Origin: Microbacterium sp. zg-B185
Lineage (GTDB): Bacteria > Actinomycetota > Actinomycetes > Actinomycetales > Microbacteriaceae
DNA length: 64,000 nt
Assembly (NCBI RefSeq): GCF_030246885.1
Contig: NZ_CP126739.1
Span: 1,612,001-1,676,000, forward strand
Reading direction: 5' to 3'
A program made the position numbers and the translations under genes. Below, piece after piece: positions 50,301 through 59,226 of the stretch (positions are counted from its first letter, which is position 1; the number at the start of each line of letters is the position of its first letter). A model generated the notes under the pieces. That model searched no databases. It saw only the letters and a program-made list of their open reading frames with translations, and was not told the DNA's origin.

Positions 50301-51638
50301 ATGGACAAGCAGCGTGACTTCGTTCTGCGGACGATTGAAGAGCGGGGCGTCAAATTCGTCCGGCTCTGGTTCACCGACGTCATCGGGACCCTCAAGTCGG
50401 TGGCGATCGCGCCGGCCGAGGTAGAAGGAGCGTTCAGCGAAGGGCTCGGATTCGACGGTTCCGCGATCGAGGGTCTGACCCGGTCGTACGAGTCGGACCT
50501 CCTGGCCCATCCCGATCCGACCACCTTCCAGATCCTGCCGTGGCGGGGCGAGATAGATCCGACCGCGCGGATGTTCTGCGACATCACCACGCCGGACGGG
50601 CAGCCGGCCGTCGCCGACCCGCGGCACGTCCTGAAACGCTCGCTGGCAAAAGCCGCTGATGCGGGGTTCACGTTCTACACGCACCCCGAGATCGAGTTCT
50701 ACCTGCTCAAGTCGTCCTCCTTCGGACCGGACGGCCCGGAGCCGGTGGACTCCGCCGGCTACTTCGACAACGTCCCCGGCGGGACCGCCCACGATTTCCG
50801 TCGACGCTCGGTGCGGATGCTCGAGGACCTGGGCATCTCGGTCGAGTACAGCCACCACGAGGGCGGACCCGGGCAGAACGAGATCGATCTGCGGTACGCG
50901 GACGCGCTGGCCACCGCGGACAACATCATGACGTTCCGCACGGTCGTCAAGGAGGTGGCGATCGAGCAGGGCGTCTACGCGACGTTCATGCCCAAGCCGC
51001 TCGGGGGAAAGCCGGGCAGTGGGATGCACACCCACATGTCTCTGTTCGAGGGCGATGTGAACGCCTTCTACGAGGAGGGCGCCACCTACCAGCTCTCCAG
51101 AACGGGCCGGCAGTTCATCGCGGGGCTGCTGCGCCACGCCGGCGAGATCTCCGCCGTCACGAACCAGTTCGTCAACTCCTACAAGCGGCTCTGGGGCGGG
51201 GACGAGGCGCCCAGCTTCATCACGTGGGGCCACAACAACAGGTCCGCGTTGGTCCGTGTCCCGATGTACAAGCCGAACAAGGGCCAGTCCTCGCGCGTGG
51301 AGTACCGGGCTCTGGATTCGGCCGCCAACCCGTACCTGGCATACGCGCTCATGCTCGCCGCCGGTCTCAAGGGCATCGAGGAAGGCTACGAGCTGCCTCC
51401 CGAGGCCGAAGACAACGTCTGGTCGCTCACCGACGCGGAGCGGCGCGCGCTGGGATACGCGCCGCTGCCGGCGAGCCTGGATCATGCTTTGGAGTACATG
51501 GAGGAATCGGAATTGGTCGCCGAGACACTCGGCGAACAGGTGTTCAACTACGTCCTGCTCAACAAGCGCAAGGAGTGGCAGGAGTATCGCTCGCAGGTGA
51601 CGCACTACGAGCTGAAGAACAACCTCGAGATGCTCTGA
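50301..51638 (+). CDS. glnA2: Glutamine synthetase, GlnA2 type
   Basis: 445 residues with the beta-grasp start, the HPEIEFYLL and NEIDLRYADAL catalytic blocks, KPLGGKPGSGMHTHMSL and NNRSALVRVP. It is shorter than the main GlnA and lacks the NLYDLP adenylylation site, so it is unlikely to be modified by GlnE although glnE follows 15 bases later, the same order as in Mycobacterium. Makes glutamine or a related gamma-glutamylated product; the main glnA is elsewhere. Confidence 0.92.
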   Translation: MDKQRDFVLRTIEERGVKFVRLWFTDVIGTLKSVAIAPAEVEGAFSEGLGFDGSAIEGLTRSYESDLLAHPDPTTFQILPWRGEIDPTARMFCDITTPDGQPAVADPRHVLKRSLAKAADAGFTFYTHPEIEFYLLKSSSFGPDGPEPVDSAGYFDNVPGGTAHDFRRRSVRMLEDLGISVEYSHHEGGPGQNEIDLRYADALATADNIMTFRTVVKEVAIEQGVYATFMPKPLGGKPGSGMHTHMSLFEGDVNAFYEEGATYQLSRTGRQFIAGLLRHAGEISAVTNQFVNSYKRLWGGDEAPSFITWGHNNRSALVRVPMYKPNKGQSSRVEYRALDSAANPYLAYALMLAAGLKGIEEGYELPPEAEDNVWSLTDAERRALGYAPLPASLDHALEYMEESELVAETLGEQVFNYVLLNKRKEWQEYRSQVTHYELKNNLEML

Positions 51639-51653
51639 GCCTGCCGCGAGACG

Positions 51654-54600
51654 ATGTCCACGAGCGAACGGTCGCAGTCACTCACCCACCTGGCCCGGCT
51701 CGGTTTCAGCCGGCTGGGCGAGGCGGAGGCCCAGCTCGTCGAGCTCGAGGAGCTGCTCGGACTCGGACGGGATGTCCTCACCGCGTCGGCTGTGCATGCC
51801 GCCGATCCCGATGCGGCCGTATCGGGACTGACGCAGATCGCGCGGCGGGACGCCGGCTGCGTGCGGACACTGCACGCCGACCTCGGCGGGCGGCGGGCGC
51901 TGTGGGCGCTGCTGGGAGCATCGACCGGCTTCGCCGACTTCTATCTGCGGCATCCAGAGGAGCTCGCCCACCTGGTCGGGGCGGGCTCGACGCTGCCGTC
52001 GGCCGAGGGCATGCGGACGGCTCTGCTGGAGTCCGTGGGTGCGCAGGACGGCTTCGCCGCGGACGGGAGCGACGCGTCGTGGGTCGCGCTCCGGGTCCGC
52101 TATCGCCAACTGCTGGCCGACATCGCCGCGTTCGACCTGCTGAGCGCGTCCCCGGTGGACGAGGTGGGCATCGTCGCGGCACGACTGGCGGATGCCGCCG
52201 CCGCGGCGCTGGAGGCGTCGCTGTGCGTGGCACGCACCCGCGTCGCCGGCGGGGGAGCGGGCACGGGTGCGTTCTCCCGCGATCAGGTCGCGGGCACCTG
52301 TCTGGCCATCATCGGGATGGGTAAGGCAGGAGCGCGAGAGTTGAACTACGTCAGTGACGTGGATGTGATCTTCGTCGCCGGCGGGGACGACGCGCTCATC
52401 GCCGAGGTCGGAGAGAGTCGCATCGTGGACATCGCGACGCGGCTCGCAGTACAGACGATGCGCGGCATCTCGGGAGTGGAGATCGAACCGCCGCTGTGGG
52501 AAGTGGACGCCAACCTCCGCCCAGAGGGCAAACAGGGGGCGCTGGTGCGCACCCTCGATTCGCACTTGTCCTACTACGATCGCTGGGCCAAGAGCTGGGA
52601 GTTCCAAGCGCTGCTGAAGGCGCGACCCCTGGCCGGCGACCCCGAACTCGGCGCCGCATACGTTGCAGCAGTGCAGCCGAAGATCTGGACCAGCGCGGCG
52701 CGCGAGAATTTCGTGGACAGCGTCCAGCGCATGCGCGAACGCGTCACCGACAACATCCCGGCCGCAGAGGTCCCGTTCCAGATCAAGCTGGGCCCCGGGG
52801 GTATCCGGGACATCGAGTTCACCGTTCAGCTGCTCCAGCTCGTGCACGGACTCTCCGATGATCGGATCCGCCAGCGCGGCACGCTGGACGCACTGGACGC
52901 ACTGGTCGAACAGGGCTACATCGGCCGCGCGGAGGCGGCGACGTTCTCGAACGACTACCGGGTGCTCCGCCTGCTCGAGCATCGGGTTCAGCTGCGCAAT
53001 CTGCGGCGCACGCACCTGATGCCGTCGCGTCCCGAGGATCTCAGAGTGCTGGCCCGCTCGTCCGGCATCGCGGACTCCGGCGAAAAGATCTGGCAGACCT
53101 GGGAGACGATCAAGCGCGAGGTGCGCGACATCCACGTGCGCCTGTTCTACCGCCCCCTGCTGACGGCGGTCGCATCGCTTCCCGAGCAGGAGCGGACGCT
53201 GTCGCTTGCGCAGGCCCACGATCGGCTGGCGGCCATCGGCTTCACCGATCCGGTGGGCGCCCTGCGACACATCGCCGCGCTGACCAGCGGGCTCAGCCGC
53301 GGCGCGACCATCCAGCGGCACCTGATGCCGGTCATGATCCGCTGGTTCGCCGACGGAGTCGACCCCGACTACGGGCTGATCGCCTTCCGGCGGATCAGCG
53401 AGCGGCTCGGCGGCAGCCCCTGGTTCCTGCGCATGCTGCGGGACTCCTCCGGCGCTGCCGAGCGGCTCACGCGCGTCCTGTCCAGCTCCCGCTACGTCGG
53501 GGAGCTGATGGAGTGGATCCCCGAGTCCGCGGCCTGGCTCGATGACCCCGAGCTGCTTCAGCCTCGATCCGGCGTCGCTCTGCAGCAGGAGGCGCGTGCG
53601 ATCCAGGCACGGCACGCCACGATCGCGGACGCCGCGCGCGCGATCCGGGCGCTGCGTCGCCGTGAACTGCTGCGCATCGCGATGTCCGCGATTCTGGGGA
53701 CCTCGACGATCGAGGAGATCGCCACCGCGTTGACCACGGTGACCGAGGTGACGATCCAGGCGACGCTGCGCGCGGTACGCCGCGAGATCGTGCCCCCGGA
53801 GGACGCTGCGCTGGATTTCTCGGTCATCGCGATGGGCCGCTTCGGCGGCAGCGAACTGGGGTTCGGCTCGGATGCCGACGTGATGTACGTGTACCGGCCG
53901 AACGGTGTGGATCCGCAGCGCGCGCACGAGCTGTCGATCCAGCTCGTCTCCGGCCTGCGGACGCACTCGGAGGATCAGCGGGTGCCGCTGGATCTGGACG
54001 CGGACCTGCGTCCCGAGGGACGCAACGGACCGGTCGCCCGGTCTCTGGAGGCGTACACCGAGTACTACCGCCGCTGGTCCCTGTCCTGGGAGGCGCAGGC
54101 GCTGCTGCGGGCCAGGGGCGTCGCAGGCAGCGCGAAGCTGATCAGCGCTTTCACCGACCTGGCCGATGACGTGCGCTACCCGGCATCCGTCGACCCGCAG
54201 GCGCTGCGGGAGATCAAGAGGATCAAAGCCCGTGTCGAGAAGGAACGGCTGCCCCAGGGCGTGGACCCGGCGCGCCATCTCAAGCTCGGACCCGGCTCGC
54301 TCAGCGATGTGGAATGGCTGGTGCAGCTGCTGCAGATGGAGCACGCGCACCGCATTCCCGCGATGAGGACGACGTCCACCATCGCCGCGCTGCGAGCGGC
54401 CCAAGGCGCCGGCATCGTTCCCGAGGCATCCGCCGACCGCCTCGCCGAGGCGTGGCGGCTGGCCAGCAGACTGCGGTCGGCGAACACCCTGCTGTCCGGC
54501 CAGACCAGCGATGTCCTTCCCACGGGTCGTAAGAAACTGGACGGCATCGGCCGGCTCCTGGGCTACCCGCCGCGCTCGGCCACTCAGGTCGAGGAGGACT

Positions 54601-54656
54601 ACCTCGGCGCGACCCGTCGTGCTCGCCGCGTCTTCGAGCACCTGTTCTACGGCTGA
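51654..54656 (+). CDS. glnE: Glutamine-synthetase adenylyltransferase/deadenylylase
   Basis: 1000 residues with two nucleotidyltransferase domains: N-terminal IGMGKAGARELNYVSDVDVIFV near 221 and C-terminal MGRFGGSELGFGSDADVMYV near 726, both keeping the G-S-D-x-D metal site. Each is followed by a helical GlnD-PII-like domain. It switches the main glutamine synthetase off and on according to nitrogen status. Probably co-transcribed with glnA2; terminator follows. Confidence 0.95.
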   Translation: MSTSERSQSLTHLARLGFSRLGEAEAQLVELEELLGLGRDVLTASAVHAADPDAAVSGLTQIARRDAGCVRTLHADLGGRRALWALLGASTGFADFYLRHPEELAHLVGAGSTLPSAEGMRTALLESVGAQDGFAADGSDASWVALRVRYRQLLADIAAFDLLSASPVDEVGIVAARLADAAAAALEASLCVARTRVAGGGAGTGAFSRDQVAGTCLAIIGMGKAGARELNYVSDVDVIFVAGGDDALIAEVGESRIVDIATRLAVQTMRGISGVEIEPPLWEVDANLRPEGKQGALVRTLDSHLSYYDRWAKSWEFQALLKARPLAGDPELGAAYVAAVQPKIWTSAARENFVDSVQRMRERVTDNIPAAEVPFQIKLGPGGIRDIEFTVQLLQLVHGLSDDRIRQRGTLDALDALVEQGYIGRAEAATFSNDYRVLRLLEHRVQLRNLRRTHLMPSRPEDLRVLARSSGIADSGEKIWQTWETIKREVRDIHVRLFYRPLLTAVASLPEQERTLSLAQAHDRLAAIGFTDPVGALRHIAALTSGLSRGATIQRHLMPVMIRWFADGVDPDYGLIAFRRISERLGGSPWFLRMLRDSSGAAERLTRVLSSSRYVGELMEWIPESAAWLDDPELLQPRSGVALQQEARAIQARHATIADAARAIRALRRRELLRIAMSAILGTSTIEEIATALTTVTEVTIQATLRAVRREIVPPEDAALDFSVIAMGRFGGSELGFGSDADVMYVYRPNGVDPQRAHELSIQLVSGLRTHSEDQRVPLDLDADLRPEGRNGPVARSLEAYTEYYRRWSLSWEAQALLRARGVAGSAKLISAFTDLADDVRYPASVDPQALREIKRIKARVEKERLPQGVDPARHLKLGPGSLSDVEWLVQLLQMEHAHRIPAMRTTSTIAALRAAQGAGIVPEASADRLAEAWRLASRLRSANTLLSGQTSDVLPTGRKKLDGIGRLLGYPPRSATQVEEDYLGATRRARRVFEHLFYG

Positions 54657-54699
54657 GATCCGCCGCGCCGTATACGCGCCGGCGCCCGCCGCGAAACGC

Positions 54700-54740
54700 G
54701 AGAGACCCTCGGCTCTGGGGGCCAAGGGTCTCTCTTCCCA
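54700..54740 (+). terminator. Terminator after glnE
   Basis: GAGAGACCCT/AGGGTCTCTC, a 10-bp stem with a 15-base loop, followed by TTCCC. Weak T-run but right place. Confidence 0.65.
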
Positions 54741-54915
54741 ACCGACCGGGAACACACGAACCCGAATCGTCCGTGTTCACATCGTCGTCGGCGGGGGTTG
54801 CATTCTCAACCTAGACTGCGTCCACCGCCGTGTCTGTCCCCCTTATGGGGGACAGATATGCTTGCCGCCGCATGGGCCGTGGCTGCCGATCGATCAGAGC
54901 GACGGCGGGATGCGG

Positions 54916-56151
54916 TCAGCGCTGCCCCGATTCGACCGCCTCGGGAGCCCGGCCTCGGCTCAGGTAGATCGTGAAGATCAGGGCGACCACCGCTGTCGCG
55001 CACAGCAGCAGCAGCCCGACGGTGTAGCTGTGCGTCTCGGCGTCGTACGTGGCGCCCATCACCAGCGGGGGGAAGAAGCCCCCGAAGCCTCCGGCGGCGC
55101 CGACGATCCCCGTCACCGAGCCCACACTCCGGGCGGGTGCGCGTTGTGCCACCCAGGCGAAGACCGCTCCGGTGCCCAGCCCGAGCGAGATCGCCATGGC
55201 TATGAAGGACGCTCCGGCCAGAAGTTCCGGAGGTGGCTTGAGCGAGATCACCACGGCCATCACCGCGGCGCCGGCGAGCGAGATGCCGGTGATCAGAGCC
55301 GGACCGAACCGATCCGAGAGCCAGCCGCCCACGGGGCGCGCGATGACCGCGGCGATGGCGAAGCCGGCGGTGCGTGCCCCGGCCCCGGTCAGATCGAAGC
55401 CGTACACCTCCCGCAGATACGTCGGCAGGTACGTGGAGAAGGCGACGAACCCGCCGAAGGTCACGGCGTACAGGAACGCCATCTGCCACGTCACGGTCAG
55501 ACGCGCGGCGTCCTCGAGTTTCGGCAGGACCCGGTCGCGATTGGGTCGCCACGCGGGAGAGTCGCGCATCCCCAGCCAGACGATGACGGCGACCACCAGC
55601 AGACCGGCGGCGATGATCAGATGGGCCCAGACGTACCCCACCGATGTCACCAGGCGGGGCGTGAAGAACGCCGAGAGCGCGGTACCGCCCATCCCGGCAC
55701 CGAACAGGCCGGTCGCGAAGCCGCGCTTGCCGGGCTCGTACCAGGCGTTGACGAAGGGGATGCCGACGGCGAAGGTCGTTCCGGCGATCCCGAGGATGAA
55801 GCCGAAGAGCAGCAGCAGGGGGTATGAGCCGGCCTCGCCGGCCCACATCACCAGGAGGACCGGGATCGCCGACACCGCAGTCAGGATGGTGAACATGATC
55901 CGCCCGCCGAAACGGTCGGTCAGTGCGCCGGTGAGGATGCGGCCCGCGGAACCGACCAGAACGGGCGTGGCGATCGCCATGGACAGCTGCGTGGGGGACA
56001 GATCCAGGTCCTCGGCATAGCTGACTCCGATCGGCCCGATGATGTTCCACGCCCAGAATGTGACGGTGAAGGACAGCAGCGCCAGAGCGAGATTCACCCC
56101 ACGACCGGGCAGTGCGCCGGTCGTGACCCGCTCGGAGCTGTGGGTGGTCAC
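54916..56151 (-). CDS. narK: Nitrate/nitrite transporter, MFS family
   Basis: 411 residues, 12 membrane helices. Typical NarK features: the Arg in GSAGRILTGALTDRFGGR and the two Gly-rich signatures GIAGTTFAVGIPFVNAWY and GIVGAAGGFGGFFPP. Takes up nitrate and/or exports nitrite. GTG overlaps the narI stop by four bases, so it is the last gene of the nar operon. Confidence 0.93.
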   Translation of the reverse strand: MTTHSSERVTTGALPGRGVNLALALLSFTVTFWAWNIIGPIGVSYAEDLDLSPTQLSMAIATPVLVGSAGRILTGALTDRFGGRIMFTILTAVSAIPVLLVMWAGEAGSYPLLLLFGFILGIAGTTFAVGIPFVNAWYEPGKRGFATGLFGAGMGGTALSAFFTPRLVTSVGYVWAHLIIAAGLLVVAVIVWLGMRDSPAWRPNRDRVLPKLEDAARLTVTWQMAFLYAVTFGGFVAFSTYLPTYLREVYGFDLTGAGARTAGFAIAAVIARPVGGWLSDRFGPALITGISLAGAAVMAVVISLKPPPELLAGASFIAMAISLGLGTGAVFAWVAQRAPARSVGSVTGIVGAAGGFGGFFPPLVMGATYDAETHSYTVGLLLLCATAVVALIFTIYLSRGRAPEAVESGQR

Positions 56152-56918
56152 CGGCGTGCCCGCCGGGCCGTGGGATCAGGGGCACGGTCCGGTGTGCCCA
56201 CCGGCGCCCAGCCGCGCCGCGTGGCGCCGCCCGTCGTGGGGCGGTGATCGCGGCTGCGATAGACGATGTAGGGCCGGAACAGGTACTGCACAGGTGCCGT
56301 GAAGGCGTGCACGAGCCGGGTGAAAGGCCACAGGATGAACAGCGCCATGCCGCATACCGTGTGCAGGTGGAACGAGAAGGGGGCCTGTGTCATCGTTGCG
56401 ATGTCGGGCTGGAGGATGAACAGCGACCGGAACCACGGGGCGACGGTTTCACGGTAGTTCTGGTCTGGAGACGGATCCACGGCGCTGATGATCGTCGTGG
56501 CCAGACCCGTGACGATCGCCGCGACCAGGACGACGTACATCGTCTTGTCGTTCTTGGTCGTCGCCATGAACACCGGGCCGGTGGCGCGACGACGGAAGAT
56601 CAGGATGCCGATGCCCACGAGCGTGGCGAACCCGGCGATGCCGCCCAGACCCAGCGCGACGGCGTGGTAGCTGTCCTCGGTCACGCCGATCGCGTCGGTC
56701 CAGGACTGCGGGATCACCAGTCCCATGAAATGTCCGATGAGCACCACCAGGATGCCGAAGTGGAACAGCGGTGACCCGATCCGCAGGAGTCGCGACTCGT
56801 ACAGCTGGGAGGACCGGGTGGTCCATCCGAACTGGTCATAGCGATATCGCCAGATCAGCCCGCCCACCAGCAGCGCGATCGTCAGGTACGGCAGCACCGC
56901 CCACAGGAAGACGTCCAT
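56148..56918 (-). CDS. narI: Respiratory nitrate reductase, gamma subunit
   Basis: Cytochrome b subunit that takes electrons from menaquinol. 256 residues, five membrane helices; haem ligand histidines in FHFGILVVLIGHFMG (helix 2) and FHLHTVCG..RLVH (helix 5). A Pro/Arg-rich cytosolic tail of ~40 residues is longer than usual. Start overlaps the narJ stop by one base. Confidence 0.95.
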   Translation of the reverse strand: MDVFLWAVLPYLTIALLVGGLIWRYRYDQFGWTTRSSQLYESRLLRIGSPLFHFGILVVLIGHFMGLVIPQSWTDAIGVTEDSYHAVALGLGGIAGFATLVGIGILIFRRRATGPVFMATTKNDKTMYVVLVAAIVTGLATTIISAVDPSPDQNYRETVAPWFRSLFILQPDIATMTQAPFSFHLHTVCGMALFILWPFTRLVHAFTAPVQYLFRPYIVYRSRDHRPTTGGATRRGWAPVGTPDRAPDPTARRARR

Positions 56919-57544
56919 CAGCGTCCGCCCTCCGATCCGGCCAGCGGCAGCAGGCGCGGGTCATACGCGTCCAGCCCCACGGACTCGGCCGGCGGTCCGG
57001 CGGCGGCCATGGCCATCGCCTGCTGCCGATCGTGCGGTGAGCGCCCGGGAAGGGTCTGGCAGATGCCGGCCAGCACGCCGGCATAGGGTGACTCCCGCTC
57101 GGCGAGCGCGATCCGGATCAACTCGAGGCTGGCGCGGTACTCCTGAAGCAGGGCGGCGCCGGCGTCGGGCGCGTGCCGGGCGAACTCGAGAACGAGAGGC
57201 AGATGGTCCGGCAGTTCGCCGGTGGTCGCCAGCTCCAGCCCGTGCTCCCGGTACCGCTGTTTCAGCTCCGCGAGCACCTGGCCGCGGCGGCGGGTGTCGC
57301 CATCGGTCCAGTACGACAGGTACAGCGCGTGACGCTTGGACATGTCGAACACGTCCACGTAGGTCTGCTGCACCGTTTCGGCCGGCGTGGTCTCCCACCA
57401 CTCCAGCAGCGGCGCGAAGTGCGTGCCGGCTGCCGGCGCCGTCTCGGAGACGGCCCGACGGATCACCCCACGCATCCCGAGCACCTCTGCGGTGGGGTAA
57501 CTGAGCGTCACCGAGGCGGCCTGATAGATCACGGCGCGGTTCAT
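56918..57544 (-). CDS. narJ: Nitrate reductase molybdenum-cofactor assembly chaperone
   Basis: 208 residues of the NarJ/TorD family: VSLTLSYP-like start, YVDVFDMSKRHALYLSYW motif and LPLVLEF. Needed for inserting the Mo cofactor into NarG; not part of the final enzyme. ATG overlaps the narH stop by four bases. Confidence 0.93.
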   Translation of the reverse strand: MNRAVIYQAASVTLSYPTAEVLGMRGVIRRAVSETAPAAGTHFAPLLEWWETTPAETVQQTYVDVFDMSKRHALYLSYWTDGDTRRRGQVLAELKQRYREHGLELATTGELPDHLPLVLEFARHAPDAGAALLQEYRASLELIRIALAERESPYAGVLAGICQTLPGRSPHDRQQAMAMAAAGPPAESVGLDAYDPRLLPLAGSEGGR

Positions 57545-59226
57545 CCGCCCTCCGCCTTCCGCTCCGCCGTCCCGCCGCGGGGCGGGAACAGGCCGTTGGG
57601 GGCCCCGTTGCCGTCCCAGTTGAGAAGGTTCACCCGACCCCGCATCGTCTCATCGCCGGCTCGTGAATCGGAGCTCTGGCGGTCCTGCAGCGCCTGGAAG
57701 GTCTCCACCGCGACCGGCGTCGGCGTTCCGCTGGCTTCTCCGAACGGCGCCGACGCGTTCGCGTACGGACCGCCGTCGAAATCGAGCGAGCAGCCGAGCT
57801 CTTCCAGATCGTGCGCCTGCTCGTAGTGAGCCGTCGGGATGACGTACCGGTCCTCGTACTTCGCGATCGCCAGCAGCCGGTACATCGCGTAGAGGGTCTC
57901 GCCGTCGATGCCGACCGACGCCGGGATGGACTCGTCCCGTTCCCGACCCAGCGTGATGTCGCGCAGGTACGCGCGCATCGCCGCGAGGCGGCGCAGAACC
58001 GTGGTGATGATCGTCGCATCCCCTGCCGTGAACAGCTCCGCCAGATACTCCACCGGGATGCGCAGCGCCTCGATCGCGCCGAAGAGCGTGCCGGCCGCCT
58101 CCGCATCGTGCCCCTGGTCGCGCAGCAGGTCGACGATGGGCGACAGCGGCGGGATGTACCAGACCATCGGCATCGTGCGGTACTCCGGGTGCAGCGGCAG
58201 TGCCACGCGGTAGGTCTTGGCCAGTGCGTACACCGGTGAGCGGCGCGCGGCATCCAGCCAGTCCTCCGGGATGTCCTGCTCCTGGGCGGCCCGGATCACG
58301 GCCGGATCATTCGGATCGAGCATCAGCTCGAGCTGTGCCTCGTACAGATCCCGCTCGTTCGGGGTCGAGGCGGCGGCGGTCACGCCGTCCGCGTCGTAGA
58401 GGAACAGTCCGAGGTAGCGCAGTCGTCCGACGCACGTCTCCGAGCAGATGGTGGGCAGCCCCACCTCCAGGCGCGGGTAGCAGAGCGTGCACTTCTCCGC
58501 CTTGCCGGTCTTGTGGTTGAAGTACATCTTCTTGTACGGGCAGCCGGTGATGCACTGACGCCAGCCGCGGCAGCGGTCCTGGTCGACCAGGACGATGCCG
58601 TCTTCGGCCCGCTTGTAGATCGCGCCGGAGGGGCAGGATGCCATGCACGACGGATTCAGGCAGTGCTCGCAGATGCGCGGCAGGTAGAACATGAAGGTCT
58701 GCTCGAACTGGAACTTGATCGCGTCCTCGGACTCGCGTCGCACCTTCTCCACCATCGGATCGAGGTGTCCCAGCTCGCTGACCCCGCCCAGGTTGTCGTC
58801 CCAGTTGGCTGACCAGGTGATCTTGGTGTCCTCACCGGTGATCAGCGACTTCGGCCGCGCGACCGGGAAATCATCCCCGAGCGGGGCGTCGATCAGCGTG
58901 CGGTAGTCGTACGTCCACGGCTCGTAGTAGTCCTTCAGCTCCGGCTGCACCGGCGAGGAGAAGATCGACAGCAGGCGTCGGACGCGGCCGCCGGTGCGCA
59001 GCTTGAGCCGCCCGCGCCGGTTCACCGTCCAGCCCCCGCGCCACTTCTCCTGATCCTCGTATCGCCGCGGATACCCCTGCCCGGGTCGGGTCTCGACGTT
59101 GTTGAACCAGACGTACTCGGTGCCGGCGCGGTTCGTCCACGCCTGTTTGCAGGTCACCGAGCAGGTGTGGCACCCGATGCACTTGTCCAGATTCATCACC
59201 ATGCCCATCTGAGCCATCACGCGCAT
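57541..59226 (-). CDS. narH: Respiratory nitrate reductase, beta subunit
   Basis: 561 residues with four Fe-S clusters: CIGCHTCSVTCK (about 16-27), CEHCLNPSCMASCP, CRGWRQCITGCP, where Trp in place of a Cys marks the 3Fe-4S site, and CTLCYP with a later CSETC. Passes electrons from NarI to NarG on the cytosolic face. ATG 59226 shares one base with the narG stop; the frame stays open into narG but that part is antisense-free shadow and not used. Confidence 0.96.
   Translation of the reverse strand: MRVMAQMGMVMNLDKCIGCHTCSVTCKQAWTNRAGTEYVWFNNVETRPGQGYPRRYEDQEKWRGGWTVNRRGRLKLRTGGRVRRLLSIFSSPVQPELKDYYEPWTYDYRTLIDAPLGDDFPVARPKSLITGEDTKITWSANWDDNLGGVSELGHLDPMVEKVRRESEDAIKFQFEQTFMFYLPRICEHCLNPSCMASCPSGAIYKRAEDGIVLVDQDRCRGWRQCITGCPYKKMYFNHKTGKAEKCTLCYPRLEVGLPTICSETCVGRLRYLGLFLYDADGVTAAASTPNERDLYEAQLELMLDPNDPAVIRAAQEQDIPEDWLDAARRSPVYALAKTYRVALPLHPEYRTMPMVWYIPPLSPIVDLLRDQGHDAEAAGTLFGAIEALRIPVEYLAELFTAGDATIITTVLRRLAAMRAYLRDITLGRERDESIPASVGIDGETLYAMYRLLAIAKYEDRYVIPTAHYEQAHDLEELGCSLDFDGGPYANASAPFGEASGTPTPVAVETFQALQDRQSSDSRAGDETMRGRVNLLNWDGNGAPNGLFPPRGGTAERKAEGG

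Noticed and set aside
51678..54755. A 1025-codon open frame antisense to glnE
   Set aside because: Same cause; the translation is rich in Arg, Gln and Gly with no recognisable domain.
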